From assembly GCF_014838715.1 (NCBI RefSeq), contig NZ_CP061947.1, positions 248,001 to 312,000 of the forward strand: a stretch of DNA of 64,000 nt, given 5' to 3'. A program made the translations under genes and the position numbers. This document shows positions 16,667-28,042 of the stretch, one piece after another (position 1 is the first letter of the stretch; each line of letters opens with the position of its first letter). The stretch is from Algoriphagus sp. Y33. GTDB taxonomy: Bacteria > Bacteroidota > Bacteroidia > Cytophagales > Cyclobacteriaceae. Under the pieces are notes generated by a model that was not told where the DNA came from, did not search any database, and saw only the letters and a list, made by a program, of their open reading frames with translations.

Positions 16667-18805
16667 ATGAATAATTATAGAGATGAATTAAATGTCAAGG
16701 GGTTATTAATCGAAGAATTGCCCTATGAAGTAGTATGGGCAGATTGCAATGGTAATGTTGTTTATGCCAACGATAAGTGTTGTGACGTGTTGGGATACAG
16801 TAAAAATGAAATAACGAAGCTTACCATCTCAGATATTAACATTACGGTAACTCCTCAAAGTTGGGCTAACCATTGGAGGGAAGTTTGTGAAAAGGGAAGT
16901 GTTAATTTTACAGCGACACATACGAAAAAGGGAGGTAATTTTTATGCTGTTCAGGTTTTCGCACAGCATTTTATATACAATGATCAAGAGTTAATATGTG
17001 GGATTTGTAATGAAATATCAGAGTCTAGTTTTTATAAGAACCTGATTGATAACTCAGGAGAAATAGGAAGTGTAGGAGGTTGGGAATTAAACTTACAGGA
17101 TGGAACTATTTTTGCTACAGCGAGTGCTTTAACTATTTTTAACACTGAAAATACTGATGATTTATCACCTGCAAATGTCATAGATTGGTTTGAAGATAGT
17201 GATAAACTTAAATCTTTATTTGAGCAGGTGACGAACAATGCAATCGCATTTGATGAAATTCTTGAAACTAAGGGCTTAGCCTCAAGGTATGTCCGGGCCA
17301 TAGCAAAACCTATTTTAAAAGGTGCTAGGGTGTATAAAGTGTCAGGAATCTATCAGGATGTTACTGATATTAAGCAAAGCGAGAATGATTTATTACTTTA
17401 TAAAAAGATAATTGATAATGTCCAGGATTTGATCTATGTCTATAACATCAAAGGAGAACTGTTGCACTATAGTGAATCATTGGTTGATAAACTCGGATTT
17501 AGTAAGAAGGAACTAGATCAGATGAATATGTTCGACTTGGATACCATGGTTACGGAGGAATTTTATGAAGCTCACTTTGAGAATGTTATTAAAACCGGTT
17601 TTCACCATTTTGAATGGTCCATCGAACGAAAGGATAGAACTCAATTTCCTGTAGATATAATTTCTAACCACTTAAGGTATAAAAATGAAGATTATATCTG
17701 TTCAGTTGTACGGGATACTACAGACAAGAAAAATCAAGAGATACGACTTAAATCCGCATTGGAAGAAATTAAATTATTAAAAGATCGCCTTGAAAGTGAG
17801 AATGAATATTTACAGGAGGAGCTCAGTAAAAAAAACAATTATCACAACATCATATATACTAGTGATTCATACCAAAAAGTACTTACGCAAGTAGATCAAG
17901 TAGCTTCCACAGATACAACAGTTCTAATCACGGGTGAATCCGGAACCGGAAAGGAATTGTTGGCTAGTGCCATTCATAGTAATAGTAAAAGAAAGAACCG
18001 TCCCCTTATCAAAATTAATTGTGCCACCTTGCCCAAAGAACTCATTGAAAGCGAATTATTTGGCCATAAGAAAGGGGCTTTTACAGGTGCTGTTGCCAAT
18101 AAAATGGGGAAGTTTACACTTGCGGATGGTGGAACAATTTTTCTTGATGAAATTGGTGAACTGCCACTGGAACTTCAGCCAAAGCTGCTAAGAGTACTGC
18201 AAGAGGGTGAATATGATGAGCTAGGAGGTACTAAGACATTAAAAGTTGATGTACGCATAATCGCCGCAACAAATAGGGATTTAAAGGAAATGATGCGTCA
18301 GGGGCTTTTTAGGGAAGATCTCTATTATCGTTTAAATGTGTTCCCAATCTTTAACATTCCTTTGCGGGCACGAAAGGACGATATACCTTTACTAGCTCAG
18401 TTTTTCTTGGAAAAGTATGCTGCAAAAGCTGGAAAATACTTTAAGGGGGTGTCCACAAGAACCATTGACTGTTTGATGAAATACAACTTTCCCGGTAATA
18501 TTAGAGAACTGGAAAATTTAATTGAACGGGCGGTGATCGTTGAGAATGGCCCCACATTGGGACCGGGTAGCTGGATACCCGAAAAGGAAAGTATTGCTTG
18601 TTCGGATGAGTTTCAAACATTTGAAGCAAAACAAAGAGATTATATTATTGAGGTCCTTAATTACACCAATTGGCGTGTAAGTGGGCCGGACGGTGCAGCT
18701 GCGATTTTGGAGATGAAAGATAAAACCCTATTTGCCAAAATGAAGAGATTAGGTATTGAGAAGAAGATTAGTTTGAGATCTTTAGGGGATTTTAGCAGTA
18801 ATTAA
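16667..18805 (+). CDS. PAS-type sigma-54 enhancer-binding protein (paralogue 1)
   Basis: 712 residues from the ATG at 16667, chosen because MNNY aligns with MESY of the paralogue at 28043; ATG 16658 is also possible. Order: three PAS-type domains (about 12-120, 130-235, 240-365), a coiled coil ([17 protein letters not shown]), an AAA+ sigma-54 activation domain with Walker A GESGTGKE at 423-430, GAFTGA sigma-54-contacting loop at 470-475, Walker B FLDEIGE, and a Fis-like helix-turn-helix at the C-terminus ([21 protein letters not shown]). It should sense a signal through PAS domains and open sigma-54 promoters. The conserved enhancer sites at 31, 33.9, 36.7 and 49.2 kb are candidate targets. 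Confidence 0.95.
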   Translation: MNNYRDELNVKGLLIEELPYEVVWADCNGNVVYANDKCCDVLGYSKNEITKLTISDINITVTPQSWANHWREVCEKGSVNFTATHTKKGGNFYAVQVFAQHFIYNDQELICGICNEISESSFYKNLIDNSGEIGSVGGWELNLQDGTIFATASALTIFNTENTDDLSPANVIDWFEDSDKLKSLFEQVTNNAIAFDEILETKGLASRYVRAIAKPILKGARVYKVSGIYQDVTDIKQSENDLLLYKKIIDNVQDLIYVYNIKGELLHYSESLVDKLGFSKKELDQMNMFDLDTMVTEEFYEAHFENVIKTGFHHFEWSIERKDRTQFPVDIISNHLRYKNEDYICSVVRDTTDKKNQEIRLKSALEEIKLLKDRLESENEYLQEELSKKNNYHNIIYTSDSYQKVLTQVDQVASTDTTVLITGESGTGKELLASAIHSNSKRKNRPLIKINCATLPKELIESELFGHKKGAFTGAVANKMGKFTLADGGTIFLDEIGELPLELQPKLLRVLQEGEYDELGGTKTLKVDVRIIAATNRDLKEMMRQGLFREDLYYRLNVFPIFNIPLRARKDDIPLLAQFFLEKYAAKAGKYFKGVSTRTIDCLMKYNFPGNIRELENLIERAVIVENGPTLGPGSWIPEKESIACSDEFQTFEAKQRDYIIEVLNYTNWRVSGPDGAAAILEMKDKTLFAKMKRLGIEKKISLRSLGDFSSN

Positions 18806-18887
18806 TAAAATGTTGATTCTGTTTTTTGAGAAATTCACATCTTAGCTAAAGGGAAACCCAGATCCCGGATCATGTGCTGTTACAAGG

Positions 18888-20876
18888 TTAACGGTTACGG
18901 TGAATACCCAGCCTTGCCATTTTTGCCTCTAACGTAGTTGGCTTTACATCCAGCAATTCAGCTGCTCCGCCTTTTCCGCGTATTCGGAAATTGGATATGT
19001 TTAATGCTTGCAAAATATTGTCTTTCTCAGCCTTCATATGGGGTTTTACTAGTTGCATAGAAGGGGGGGTACTTATAGTTAGGTCTGAATCAGAAGAAGT
19101 TTCGGATATTAACGGTTCTACCAATGAAATTACAGGCGAGGTAGCCATAATTGCCGCGCGCTCAAGTAAGTGTTCCAGTTCGCGTATGTTTCCCGGCCAG
19201 TGATAGTTAAGCATCTGCTGTTTCGTAGATTCAGAAATTCCGGTTAAACTTTTCCCTAGTTTCTTTGAGATCTTTTTCAGGAAATGCATGGCTAGTGGCA
19301 TCAGGTCTTCATTACGTTCCCTTAAAGGAGGGAGTTTAACCGGGAATACATTAAGCCTGTAGTACAAATCGGAGCGGAAACGGCCTGCAGAAATCTCTGC
19401 TTGTAGGTTTCTGTTGGTAGCAGCAATAATCCTTACATCCAAAGAAATCGGGCCCTTACCCCCAAGCCGCTCAATTTCTCTTTCCTGTAACACCCTGAGC
19501 AATTTGGCCTGAAGTTCAATGGGCAACTCACCGATTTCGTCCAGAAAAATAGTGCCTCCGTGTGCCAATTCAAACTTTCCTATACGTTTTTCAGTGGCTC
19601 CGGTAAAACTACCCTTTTCATGCCCAAATAATTCGCTCTCAATAAGCTGAGGAGGCAAAGCTGCACAATTTACTTTAATTAACGTTTTGCCTTTGCGGGC
19701 AGATCTGTTATGCACTGCCCTGGCAATGAGTTCCTTTCCTGTGCCTGTTTCCCCCAGGATCAGTACGGTATAATCTGTAGGAGCTACTTGGCTGATACTT
19801 TTAAACACATTCACCAGCGCAGAACTTTCTCCGATCATTTCTTCAAAATTGGCTCCGGTTTTCACTTCCTCCTGTAGACACTTATTCTCTTGATCTAATT
19901 GCTCACTCAGGCGTTGAATTTGGTCAAAAGCCATCAAGCGATCTACCGTCAATGTAAGAGAAGGTCTTAAACGTTCAAGTAAATGGAGGTGCTCCTTTAG
20001 GTAGGCAGTAGACTGGCGGCTGAAAAAACAAAGAAAGAAAGTGCCGTTGGTCGCTGTTTTATGGGGCATAACCAAATTTGACTGCAAGCTGAAAGTTCCG
20101 GCAATCAGTTGTTTGAGAGGGTCACGGCGACATGCTTCTTCAAACGCTGCTCCATTAAAAATAGCTTCTGTGGTATCAGGCATCTGTGCCCGTATGGCCC
20201 TGTACTTTTCTATCGTTATACCGGTCATCTGTAGGAAATTTTCGGTCCGGATAGTCTGATACTCATCTTTACCCATACGGAAGAAGCTACAGGAGCGGTA
20301 GGCATCAACCATTTGATCTCTTTCCAAGCCTATAATAAAATAGTCAAATGGAACATGGTGCTGGAAAAGCCTGGCTACTTTCAATAAGCGAAGCTCCCAC
20401 GGGTCGTTTCCTGAGAGTGCATCCGTTAAAGCAATCTGTAGTGCTTGCTCTTGCCTTACACGAACTTCAATACTATGCGCATGGCGGTAATGGGCTATTT
20501 CCAGAGCAACAAGCACGTCTTTTTCCCGGAAAGGCTTCACTATAAATCCATACGGTTGGGTGGTCTTAACTTCTTCTAGAATACTTGAATTTGTATTAGC
20601 CGACACATAGATAAACGGAATATTCTCTTCTGCCAGTATCTTGGCAAGGTCAATACCCGTTTGTTCACCCTTGAGGAGAATATCAAGTAATACCAGATCC
20701 GGTTTTTGCTGATTTTTGAGTTCAATGGCTTTAGCTACGGTAAAGGCAATGCCACTTACCCGGTAGCCTGCTTTTTCGAGAATCTGCCTTAGATCATTGG
20801 CAACCGCAAATTCGTCTTCCACGATAAGGATGGTTTGCTGGGATGGCAGTATCTGGGCTGTGGTATTAATTGGCAT
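18888..20876 (-). CDS. response-regulator sigma-54 enhancer-binding protein (NtrC-like)
   Basis: 662 residues. Receiver domain 14-130 with acidic residues at 20-22, phospho-acceptor Asp65 (LVLLDILL) and Lys114 (FIVKPF); a GAF-like middle region (about 140-340); an AAA+ domain with Walker A GETGTGKE near 380, GSFTGA in place of GAFTGA (a known functional variant) and [10 protein letters not shown]-terminal Fis-like helix-turn-helix ([21 protein letters not shown]). Its start overlaps the stop of the kinase gene by 11 bp, so kinase and regulator are translationally linked. The output is activation of sigma-54 promoters after phosphorylation. Confidence 0.95.
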   Translation of the reverse strand: MPINTTAQILPSQQTILIVEDEFAVANDLRQILEKAGYRVSGIAFTVAKAIELKNQQKPDLVLLDILLKGEQTGIDLAKILAEENIPFIYVSANTNSSILEEVKTTQPYGFIVKPFREKDVLVALEIAHYRHAHSIEVRVRQEQALQIALTDALSGNDPWELRLLKVARLFQHHVPFDYFIIGLERDQMVDAYRSCSFFRMGKDEYQTIRTENFLQMTGITIEKYRAIRAQMPDTTEAIFNGAAFEEACRRDPLKQLIAGTFSLQSNLVMPHKTATNGTFFLCFFSRQSTAYLKEHLHLLERLRPSLTLTVDRLMAFDQIQRLSEQLDQENKCLQEEVKTGANFEEMIGESSALVNVFKSISQVAPTDYTVLILGETGTGKELIARAVHNRSARKGKTLIKVNCAALPPQLIESELFGHEKGSFTGATEKRIGKFELAHGGTIFLDEIGELPIELQAKLLRVLQEREIERLGGKGPISLDVRIIAATNRNLQAEISAGRFRSDLYYRLNVFPVKLPPLRERNEDLMPLAMHFLKKISKKLGKSLTGISESTKQQMLNYHWPGNIRELEHLLERAAIMATSPVISLVEPLISETSSDSDLTISTPPSMQLVKPHMKAEKDNILQALNISNFRIRGKGGAAELLDVKPTTLEAKMARLGIHRNR

Positions 20877-23484
20877 AATCTGCTTTATTATAAATTGGAC
20901 TTAATTTCTCATCAGTAAATATTAGGGATATTCTTACCCCCTGCCTGCATTCTATGCTTAACTCACCTCCCAGTTGTGCACTAAAACCATGAATCAGCGT
21001 CATACCTAAAGAACGGCTTTGTGAAGGATCAAATGCTTTGGGAAAACCTACCCCGTCATCTTCAATCGTCAATTCATAGCTTGTATCAGTTTTTTGCAAC
21101 AGATTTATAAGTAAAGTACCGGAGTTTTCTTCCGGAAAAGCATACTTGAATGCATTGGTAATCGCTTCATTGATAATTAAACCTAGGGGGACAGCCATAT
21201 TTACATCCAGTTCTATTTGTCCGATAAGCAGTTTGAAATTAACCTTTCGGGAAAGAGTGTACGAATCCTGAAGGTAAGCCACTAATTCTTCAATATAGGC
21301 TCTCATCGGGATACGGGCCACTCCTTCTGCCTGATACAGTTTCTGGTGAATGAGTGCCATAGCCTGTACCCGGTTTTGGCTATCCTGGATGGCAGACAGT
21401 GCAACTTTATCTTTCAGGGAAGCTACCTGAGAATTGAGCAGGCTCATTACAATCTGTAAATTGTTTTTCACCCGGTGATGGATTTCTTTGAGCAATCGTT
21501 CTTTCTCTACTAATAATTGTTCTAATTTCCGGTTCTTCTGGCTAATCTGTTGCTGTTGCTCTTTTAAAGTGGTCTGCTGGGTTTGTAGTTCTCGGTGTTG
21601 AGTCTGTAATTCCTTTTGCCGGTCTTCTAGCAGCCTATTGCTTTGTTGTTTTAACCGGTAACGGTTAAAAATTACTCCCAGCAATAAAAGAAGCAGTATA
21701 GCCCCCCCGATTATTCCATTTCGGATGAGCATCTCTTTATTTATTTTCTCTTGTTGAAGTTGCTTTTCCTGTGTTAAGGTTTTAATGTTTTGCTCTTTGA
21801 ATTTTAAATCCTGCTCTTTCTTTTCGGTTTCGTATTGTACCTGGTAGGAAATAAGCTGGTTGCTCTTGCGCTCATTGAACACTGAATCCTGCAGGTTTTT
21901 ATATTGCTGATAATGAAAAATAGCCGAAGAGAGATTGTCTTGAAGGGAATCCAGCTTAAAGGCTTGCAGATGCAGATTACTCAATTGAAGAAGGTCAGGT
22001 TGCTTATTCAGCAATGTGAAGTTTTCTTTCAAGTGGAAGGATGCTTTCTGGAGCTGCCCGGTAACCAGATATAAATTCGTCAGGTTAGCATGAAATAGCA
22101 TAATATCAGCATTTATATCATAGAAATTAGCCCATCCTGCTGTACCTTTTGCACCCGTAGCTTTCGCCAAGCCCTCTGTTAAATGCTTATGGGCCTGTGT
22201 ATAGTCCAGTAAGCCCATATATGCTTCTCCAAGGCAGAGCTCCGCTAATGTTTCTTCCCACACTTCAGAGGGTGAATAACTTTCTAAAAAATTGTTAATG
22301 AGTATTAAACCTTCCTGCGGTCTCTTTAACGCTATCAACGACTGGCTCATTTTTCTAATATTGATTAACCGAAACTGGGACCTTCGGTTATAGGGCTCTC
22401 TTGATAGCTTGTTTAAGACAGTTCTGTGCATTTCTAAGGCTTGATCGTGCTGGTTCAAATCCAGGTATATTTGACCAACACGGTTGTAGAATATATCCAA
22501 ATCTATTGTATCAGCTGTTGCCCGGGCGGTTCGGATCGCATCGAGCGCATAAGGCAGGGCAAGTTCATAATTACCCATCTTCGCATATACATTTCCTAAC
22601 AAATCATAGGTGTAATGCAGCTCCCCTAAACTGGTTGATTTTTGAATGCGTAGTACTTCCAGCAGTTCTCTTAAAGATTGGGCATAGTCTCCTTGGTACT
22701 GATGCAAATCAGCAATCTCTTTTAAAATAAAGGCCTCTCTTTCTTTATTGCCAAGCTGCCTGTATAGGGTGAGCGCCTTTCCATACATGTTTATCTTATC
22801 CGGCATTGATTCTGCAGACTTTGAGTAGCTACCCCCCAAAACAAACCATAACCATGCTTGTAAGGTAAGATCTTTCAACTTTTCAATAAGCGGTATGGCC
22901 TTTTGTTGATATCGCTTTTTCATGGGTAAATCACCCCGCTCATTGTTGATGTGTGCCAGCATAATTAAACTTTTCGTATAACCAAGGCTATCTTGTAGCT
23001 GCAACTGTAGGCTAATAGCGGCTTGTGCATAATAGGTAGCCGAGTCCAGATCTACGGTCAGTTCATAGGGTTTTTGAAGATAATAGCGCCCTATCCTCTG
23101 TAGTATATCTGCTTTATTCTTATCAGGCTTCATCTTTTCAAGCAATACGTGTAGCTCACTCAATTTTCTGATTTGAAGGTACATGCGGGCTAATACCATC
23201 TGGCTGCCTTCATATCCTTGGACAAAGGCAAGGGGACGACTTAAATCTTCCGCTTTGGAAGCATAGGAAAAAGCAGAGTCCATATCTGCTTGGAATGCGC
23301 CCTTCTTAAGGAGGTAATATTCTCCTAACTGTAGATAGAGCTTTACAAGGTTGCTATCAGGTTTGCTTACCCGCACTACTTGCAGCAGGCTATCAGCCAC
23401 TGCTGCTCCGCTAAGCTGTGCCTGCGCCCGCAAGGTGAACAGCGTAAGACAAAGGATGAAGTATAGTGTAAACAACAGCTTCAT
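20866..23484 (-). CDS. TPR-containing HisKA_2 sensor histidine kinase (copy 2)
   Basis: 872 residues from the ATG at 23484, which directly opens a signal peptide ([22 protein letters not shown]); an upstream in-frame start at 23532 would put 16 polar residues before it. A periplasmic TPR array fills about 25-560, one membrane helix lies near 605-630 ([20 protein letters not shown]), then a Gln/Glu-rich coiled coil, the HisKA_2 box [17 protein letters not shown] (His669-His670) and HATPase motifs [12 protein letters not shown] and EDDGVGFP. It should phosphorylate the regulator at 18888, which it overlaps by 11 bp. Its kinase half is nearly identical to that of the next gene. Confidence 0.95.
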   Translation of the reverse strand: MKLLFTLYFILCLTLFTLRAQAQLSGAAVADSLLQVVRVSKPDSNLVKLYLQLGEYYLLKKGAFQADMDSAFSYASKAEDLSRPLAFVQGYEGSQMVLARMYLQIRKLSELHVLLEKMKPDKNKADILQRIGRYYLQKPYELTVDLDSATYYAQAAISLQLQLQDSLGYTKSLIMLAHINNERGDLPMKKRYQQKAIPLIEKLKDLTLQAWLWFVLGGSYSKSAESMPDKINMYGKALTLYRQLGNKEREAFILKEIADLHQYQGDYAQSLRELLEVLRIQKSTSLGELHYTYDLLGNVYAKMGNYELALPYALDAIRTARATADTIDLDIFYNRVGQIYLDLNQHDQALEMHRTVLNKLSREPYNRRSQFRLINIRKMSQSLIALKRPQEGLILINNFLESYSPSEVWEETLAELCLGEAYMGLLDYTQAHKHLTEGLAKATGAKGTAGWANFYDINADIMLFHANLTNLYLVTGQLQKASFHLKENFTLLNKQPDLLQLSNLHLQAFKLDSLQDNLSSAIFHYQQYKNLQDSVFNERKSNQLISYQVQYETEKKEQDLKFKEQNIKTLTQEKQLQQEKINKEMLIRNGIIGGAILLLLLLGVIFNRYRLKQQSNRLLEDRQKELQTQHRELQTQQTTLKEQQQQISQKNRKLEQLLVEKERLLKEIHHRVKNNLQIVMSLLNSQVASLKDKVALSAIQDSQNRVQAMALIHQKLYQAEGVARIPMRAYIEELVAYLQDSYTLSRKVNFKLLIGQIELDVNMAVPLGLIINEAITNAFKYAFPEENSGTLLINLLQKTDTSYELTIEDDGVGFPKAFDPSQSRSLGMTLIHGFSAQLGGELSIECRQGVRISLIFTDEKLSPIYNKADYAN

Positions 23485-23612
23485 AGCATAGAATTTATAA
23501 AAGCAAAAATCAATTGGCAAATGCAACCTCATTTAAATGAGCAGAAGGTCTACCACAGGCAACAGTATGGACTAAAATTATGAGCTTTACACGCTGCCTG
23601 CTTGCATTGAAA

Positions 23613-23642
23613 TATTTTCTGGTTTGTCATGTTAGTAGGCAT
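23613..23642 (-). pseudogene. relic of a response-regulator start after kinase copy 1
   Basis: An ATG overlaps the stop codon of the upstream kinase by 11 bp, exactly as the intact regulator overlaps its kinase. The next codons read MPTNMTNQKI, against [10 protein letters not shown] for the intact regulator; 20 of 30 bases match. Similarity then ends. It looks like the junction left when a kinase-regulator unit was duplicated. Confidence 0.5.
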
Positions 23643-26061
23643 AATCTACTTTGTTTTGAATGTGGCTTAATCTCTCATCAGTAAAAACCAGGGATATTTT
23701 TACCCCCTGATTGCTTTCTAGGTTTAACTCTGCATCCAATTGTGCACTAAAACCATGAATCAGCGTCATACCTAAAGAACGGCTTTGTAAAGGATCAAAC
23801 GCTTTGGGAAAACCTACCCCGTCGTCTTCAATCGTCAATTCATAGCTTGTATCAGATTTTTGCAACAGACCTATCAGTACAGTACCGGAGTTTTCTTCCG
23901 GAAAAGCATACTTGAATGCATTGGTAATGGCTTCATTGATAATTAAACCTAAGGGGACAGACATATTCACATCCAGTTCTATTTGCCCGATAAGCAGTTT
24001 GAAATTAACCTTTCGGGAATGAGTGTATGAGTCCTGAAGGTAAGCCACTAATTCTTCAATATAGGCTTTCATCGGGATACGGGCCACTCCTTCTGCCTGA
24101 TACAGCTTCTGATGAATGAGAGCCATAGCCTGTACCCTGTTCTGGCTATCCTGGATGGCAGACAAAGCAACTTTGTCTTGTAAGGAAGCTACCTGAGAGT
24201 TGAGCAGACTCATCACAAGCTGCAAATTGTTTTTCACCCGGTGATGGATCTCTTTGAGTAATCGTTCTTTCTCAACTACCAACTGTTCTAATGCCTGATT
24301 CTTCTCTTGGATCTGTTGCTGTTGCTCCTTTAGCGTGTCTTGTTGGGCTTGTAGCAGCTTGTTGCTTTGTTGTTTTGATCGATATCGGTTGTAAATAACC
24401 GTCAATAATATGAGCAGTAGGGCTGCACCACCGATTATTCCATTACGGATGACTCTATCCTGCTTTATTTTCTGCTCTTGCAATATTCTCTCTTTTGTTA
24501 AAGCCTTGATGTTTTGCTCCTTCAGTTGAATATCTTTTTCTTTCTTTTCTATCTCGTGCAGCACTTCCAGACTGGCGATTCGGTGATTTTTGGTTTCATT
24601 CAATAGTGAATCTTGCAACAGTTTATACTGTTGATAATGATGTATCGCCGAAGGGTAGTTGGCTTGCATTGAATCGAGTTTGAACCTGAAAAACTGAACT
24701 TGGGATGCCCCTGGTAGGTAATTGGTAGCTCTGCAGTATTCTTCAAATTCATCTGAGTAATTTTTAGCAAGTGCATACTGTTTACTCTCCACAAGAAAAT
24801 TAATTACGTCGTAGTATATAATCTTATGCATAAACTCTCTCTTGCCTAATTTCTCAGAAAGCTGGATTAACTGCTTGAAATAACGTTGGGCAATAGTGTG
24901 TTTTTTTAGTAGCGTGTAACCGAGTAAAAAGTGGGAAGTTGAAATTATACTATCACTATTATTTTGGGGTGGATACTGCTCGGCAGTACTGAGGAGCAAC
25001 TGTACCGATGCGTTTGGTTGGCCAAGTTCATTTAGGACGCTGGTAATGTTGTATGTCAGTTTTATAATAGAAGACCGGTCATTACACTTTTGGGCAATAT
25101 GCATTGCTTTATTAAAGTAAATGTGGGCTTTTTGGTATTGCTTTAAATTAGAGTAAGTGGCTCCAAGGCGGTTGTAAATGGTGCTCAATTGCAGCGTAGT
25201 GTCTCCTAACGTCTCAGCCGTTTGAACGGCTAGTAGTCCGTACTTGAGCCCCTCCTCGTATTCTCCCAATTCGGAAAAAAGAGTCCCCAACAAATCGTAA
25301 ACACCTTGTACATGTAAATAGCCAATAGAACGGTACAGGGCTAGTGATTTTCGGAGTTCGAGCAAGGCCTGACCCGTACTTCCCTGCAGCCGGTACAAAT
25401 CGCCTAAGTCTTTGTGTACATTGGCCTGCCTCATTTTGTCGCCGGCACTTTCAAAAAATTGCAGCCCTTCTTGATAGTAGTTGATTTTCTCATTGAGTTC
25501 TTCCCCGAAGTTAGCATATGTATTGCCCCATTCAATATAGGCTTCACCCATTCCCTCCTGATCGCTATTGTCCTTAGAGAGGGCAATAGCCTTTTGTATG
25601 TCCTTTCGGGCTTCATCCACATCTCCTTTGTCACGCCGGGCCCAGGCTAGTAGCAGGTAACTCTCAGCTTCCCCTTTCCAATCGCGCTGTTTCCTGTAAA
25701 GCTCGATGGCTGATTTATGGTATGCAATAGACTGATCCAACTCCCAAGCCTCGTGGCTTATAGTGCCTAGCAAGTTGAGGCTGCGGCATTCTCCGGCATA
25801 ATACTTCAATTGCCGGCTCAATTCGTAGGCCTTCTGTACATAAGTGCTCGCCGAGTCCAGATCAGCTTTAACTCCTCTTGCTTTTTGCATCTGAAATTGC
25901 CCCAGTTCTATCCATATCTTTACCCGGTTGGAGTCGAGTTTAGTGGTATGAATTATGCTTAATAGGCTATCAGCTTCACTTCGTGGGATTTGTTGTGAAT
26001 AGAGGTTATAAGGTATCAGCAACAAACATACATGCAAAAGGATGTGTCGGCAGTGGCTCAT
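23632..26061 (-). CDS. TPR-containing HisKA_2 sensor histidine kinase (copy 1)
   Basis: 809 residues with the same architecture as its neighbour: signal peptide (ILLHVCLLLIPYNLYSQQ), periplasmic TPR array (to about 500), membrane helix (NGIIGGAALLLILLTVIYNRY), coiled coil, [17 protein letters not shown] (His606-His607) and HATPase ([33 protein letters not shown]). The last 200 residues are almost identical to copy 2 while the TPR sensor halves have diverged, so the two kinases probably read different signals and feed the same regulator. 147 bp separate the genes. The promoter region upstream holds two palindromic sites at 26306-26353. Confidence 0.95.
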   Translation of the reverse strand: MSHCRHILLHVCLLLIPYNLYSQQIPRSEADSLLSIIHTTKLDSNRVKIWIELGQFQMQKARGVKADLDSASTYVQKAYELSRQLKYYAGECRSLNLLGTISHEAWELDQSIAYHKSAIELYRKQRDWKGEAESYLLLAWARRDKGDVDEARKDIQKAIALSKDNSDQEGMGEAYIEWGNTYANFGEELNEKINYYQEGLQFFESAGDKMRQANVHKDLGDLYRLQGSTGQALLELRKSLALYRSIGYLHVQGVYDLLGTLFSELGEYEEGLKYGLLAVQTAETLGDTTLQLSTIYNRLGATYSNLKQYQKAHIYFNKAMHIAQKCNDRSSIIKLTYNITSVLNELGQPNASVQLLLSTAEQYPPQNNSDSIISTSHFLLGYTLLKKHTIAQRYFKQLIQLSEKLGKREFMHKIIYYDVINFLVESKQYALAKNYSDEFEEYCRATNYLPGASQVQFFRFKLDSMQANYPSAIHHYQQYKLLQDSLLNETKNHRIASLEVLHEIEKKEKDIQLKEQNIKALTKERILQEQKIKQDRVIRNGIIGGAALLLILLTVIYNRYRSKQQSNKLLQAQQDTLKEQQQQIQEKNQALEQLVVEKERLLKEIHHRVKNNLQLVMSLLNSQVASLQDKVALSAIQDSQNRVQAMALIHQKLYQAEGVARIPMKAYIEELVAYLQDSYTHSRKVNFKLLIGQIELDVNMSVPLGLIINEAITNAFKYAFPEENSGTVLIGLLQKSDTSYELTIEDDGVGFPKAFDPLQSRSLGMTLIHGFSAQLDAELNLESNQGVKISLVFTDERLSHIQNKVDYAY

Positions 26062-26305
26062 AACAAGCTAGTTTAGCAATCAGAAGACCAAAAATCAAAA
26101 GAGAAGAAACCTGTCTTAAGTTTTTTGGAGACAGAAAACTCAAAAGAGTAAAATGGTCTACCTATTGCCCTCTCAGCTTTATTAGTACCTTGATTATACA
26201 GTTTACTAGTTAAAATTACATCTAGCATCTGACGGATATATGGTATAGAAATAGCAGTTGTGCGGTATTTAAATTCAGGGTAATTGTTATTCCTTATCTC
26301 TAAGG

Positions 26306-26353
26306 TATCCAACATATTGGAGAATACCACTTAGCTTATCCAATATATTGGAG
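26306..26353. promoter_or_regulatory. two palindromic operator-like sites, 31 bp apart
   Basis: TATCCAACATATTGGAG (26306-26322) and TATCCAATATATTGGAG (26337-26353) differ by one base; the second contains the perfect palindrome TCCAATATATTGGA. The 31-bp spacing is about three helical turns. They lie about 245-290 bp upstream of kinase copy 1, so they may bind a dimeric regulator of that transcript. Confidence 0.6.
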
Positions 26354-26482
26354 TTTTAAATGCCCATTCCTTAGAAAGAGATGCAGGAATGATGATGTAC
26401 AATGATCTCTGCTATACACCTGCCTGATCAACTTTCCGGAATAGATAAGCCATATTTCTATTCTTGGGAGCTATTTTTCAAT

Positions 26483-26533
26483 ATTCAGAATGCTGTCTAA
26501 TTCAGAATGCTGTCTAATTCAGAATGCTGTCTA
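26483..26533. repeat. three tandem copies of a 17-bp unit
   Basis: ATTCAGAATGCTGTCTA is repeated three times without a mismatch. No open frame crosses it. Confidence 0.9.
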
Positions 26534-27028
26534 AGCAATACTTCCATAGATCAAGTTCATTTGAAACGAAACGCAAGAGTAATCAGAAAGAAATAATTAA
26601 AGCAAATATCTACAAAGTATTGCCTGTACAGTAGCATTGTGATTGTTCTTTTGCGTGTGTACGTGATGATTAGTAAAGATAGAAATCAACAATACTTTTT
26701 TCTGGATATGATTAATTTATTTTCAGGGACAAACGTTTCATGGCTATGTCCATAAGAAGTCCATTTATATGGAGATTTCTCCAAATAACTCTATTATTTT
26801 GGAGTCAAAGGGACGTAAAGGGATAGATGAAAAATAATAAATATCTCACAAAATATTAGTTTTTAGGCTGTTAAAAGTATCTTTTTAGGCTGTCCCAATT
26901 TTCTTATAGTCTGGCACTTTTTTGAATTAACTTATTCAGGAATGCATGATGTTGGCTTCTATTGAATCTATTTTAGTTCTTGAAGGATTAGCCGGCAGTA
27001 TGGTATTATTCCACACAAAGAAAAGTAT

Positions 27029-27478
27029 ATGTCTCAAACATTTTGGTTATTTGGTACTTACCTCCATATTCTGGCAGATGAACATCGGACAAATTCAGTT
27101 TATGATCTGATAGAAGGGCAATTTCCGTCAAACATGGAAACTCCCTTGCACCTACACACAAAATATGCAGAACAGCTCTATGTGCTGGAAGGAGAATTTA
27201 CTGTCTATTTGAACAAAGAGAAAATTATACTTACTCCAGGCGAACATCTCTTTATCCTCCCCAATACGCCACATGTTGTAGCGGCTTCCGATCAAAAAGT
27301 AAACCGAGCCCTTACCATTGCCTCTCCCAGTGGGTTTGCAAAGTTGATCCGTACCGTGGGAATTCCCGGTTCAGATGCCACCCAGCCACCGGATATATCT
27401 AACGACATGGGGTTGTTTATAGAACTTTCTAAAGAAACCGGTGACGTGATTTTAGGCTCACCTGGTGCCAGGCCTTAG
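27029..27478 (+). CDS. cupin domain protein
   Basis: 149 residues with a single conserved beta-barrel (about 30-120). Cupin motif 1 is visible as PLHLHTKYAEQLYVLEGEFTV split by a loop (His-x-His and Glu metal ligands), and motif 2 as PNTPHVVAASD. Such proteins include quercetinase-like dioxygenases and small metal-binding stress proteins; nothing here decides the substrate. It lies alone inside the block of sigma-54 regulators. A TGGCAC motif 110 bp upstream resembles a sigma-54 -24 element but the -12 spacing is wrong. Confidence 0.88.
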   Translation: MSQTFWLFGTYLHILADEHRTNSVYDLIEGQFPSNMETPLHLHTKYAEQLYVLEGEFTVYLNKEKIILTPGEHLFILPNTPHVVAASDQKVNRALTIASPSGFAKLIRTVGIPGSDATQPPDISNDMGLFIELSKETGDVILGSPGARP

Positions 27479-28042
27479 CTTCCTTAATTAAGCCATTTTT
27501 GATTTGTCTTTGCTATATCAATTGCTCCACGGGGTAAATGCATAAGTAATTCAAATGAACTTACCCCTTCATTTAACTATACTTTCAAAAGCCAAAAGTA
27601 TCGATCAACCTAGAATGTCCCATACAGTACTAACCTCCAACAGGGTAGAGGTTGATGATATAAATCTCCATTTCCTTGGAGTCTAAGCTAGCTTTTTTGT
27701 AACCCTTCTCTAGGATTTTCAAATAAAAAAGCTCCTTATTGGTTCTTTAAAGCAGTTTTAGCTCTTTGAGACTTCATTTTTCACTATTGGTACAACACTT
27801 GAAATTGGACATAACGGGATCGTCACGGAGGGATGATTATAAAGCATGCGATCTTCCTGCGACAGCAGGGATTCCACAGCCTGCCCCGACTAATTCGGGG
27901 TGGCTATTGAAAGACAAATTATAAACACATGATAAAGAATGTGAGACAATCCATTTCAAAAAATGTAGGCACAATAATTATCTTCTAATAAGACATCAAA
28001 TACTGATGGTAAATACAAAGGTTTCAGTTTAAAATTTATACT
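27479..28042. other. intergenic, about 560 bp, with one R element
   Basis: Contains the hairpin CTCCATTTCCTTGGAG (27666-27681) and R element copy 1 (27800-27928). No gene is seen. No sigma-54 promoter with correct spacing was found ahead of the regulator at 28043. Confidence 0.5.
27800..27928 (+). repeat. R element copy 1
   Basis: Carries the conserved core GGATGATTAT and tail ACAAATTATAAACAC followed by ATG. Two GC-rich hairpins interrupt it: TCCTGCGACAGCAGGGA inside the 3' arm, and CCTGCCCCGACTAATTCGGG plus G after ATTCCA. The terminal ATG opens only a 19-codon frame, so this copy is not the leader of the regulator gene start at 28043. Confidence 0.75.

Larger units (their letters stand above)
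26062..27028. other. intergenic, about 970 bp, divergent promoters and repeats
   Basis: Lies between the minus-strand kinase and the plus-strand cupin gene. It contains the paired TCCAAyATATTGGA palindromes, a 17-bp tandem repeat, and a further TCCA/TGGA inverted-repeat cluster at about 26772-26804. An 85-codon minus-strand frame (26073-26330) runs through the palindromes and looks fortuitous. Confidence 0.5.

Noticed and set aside
26483..26533. CRISPR array
   Set aside because: Tandem repeats have no spacers between them, and no cas genes are nearby.
26912..26926. TGGCAC before the cupin gene as a fifth sigma-54 promoter
   Set aside because: The G that should form the -12 element is one base too close, and there is no tandem 18-bp enhancer 90 bp upstream.
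27966..27982. AGGCACAATAATTATC before the PAS regulator as a sigma-54 promoter
   Set aside because: No G at the -12 position and no enhancer sites; the upstream sequence is R element 1.
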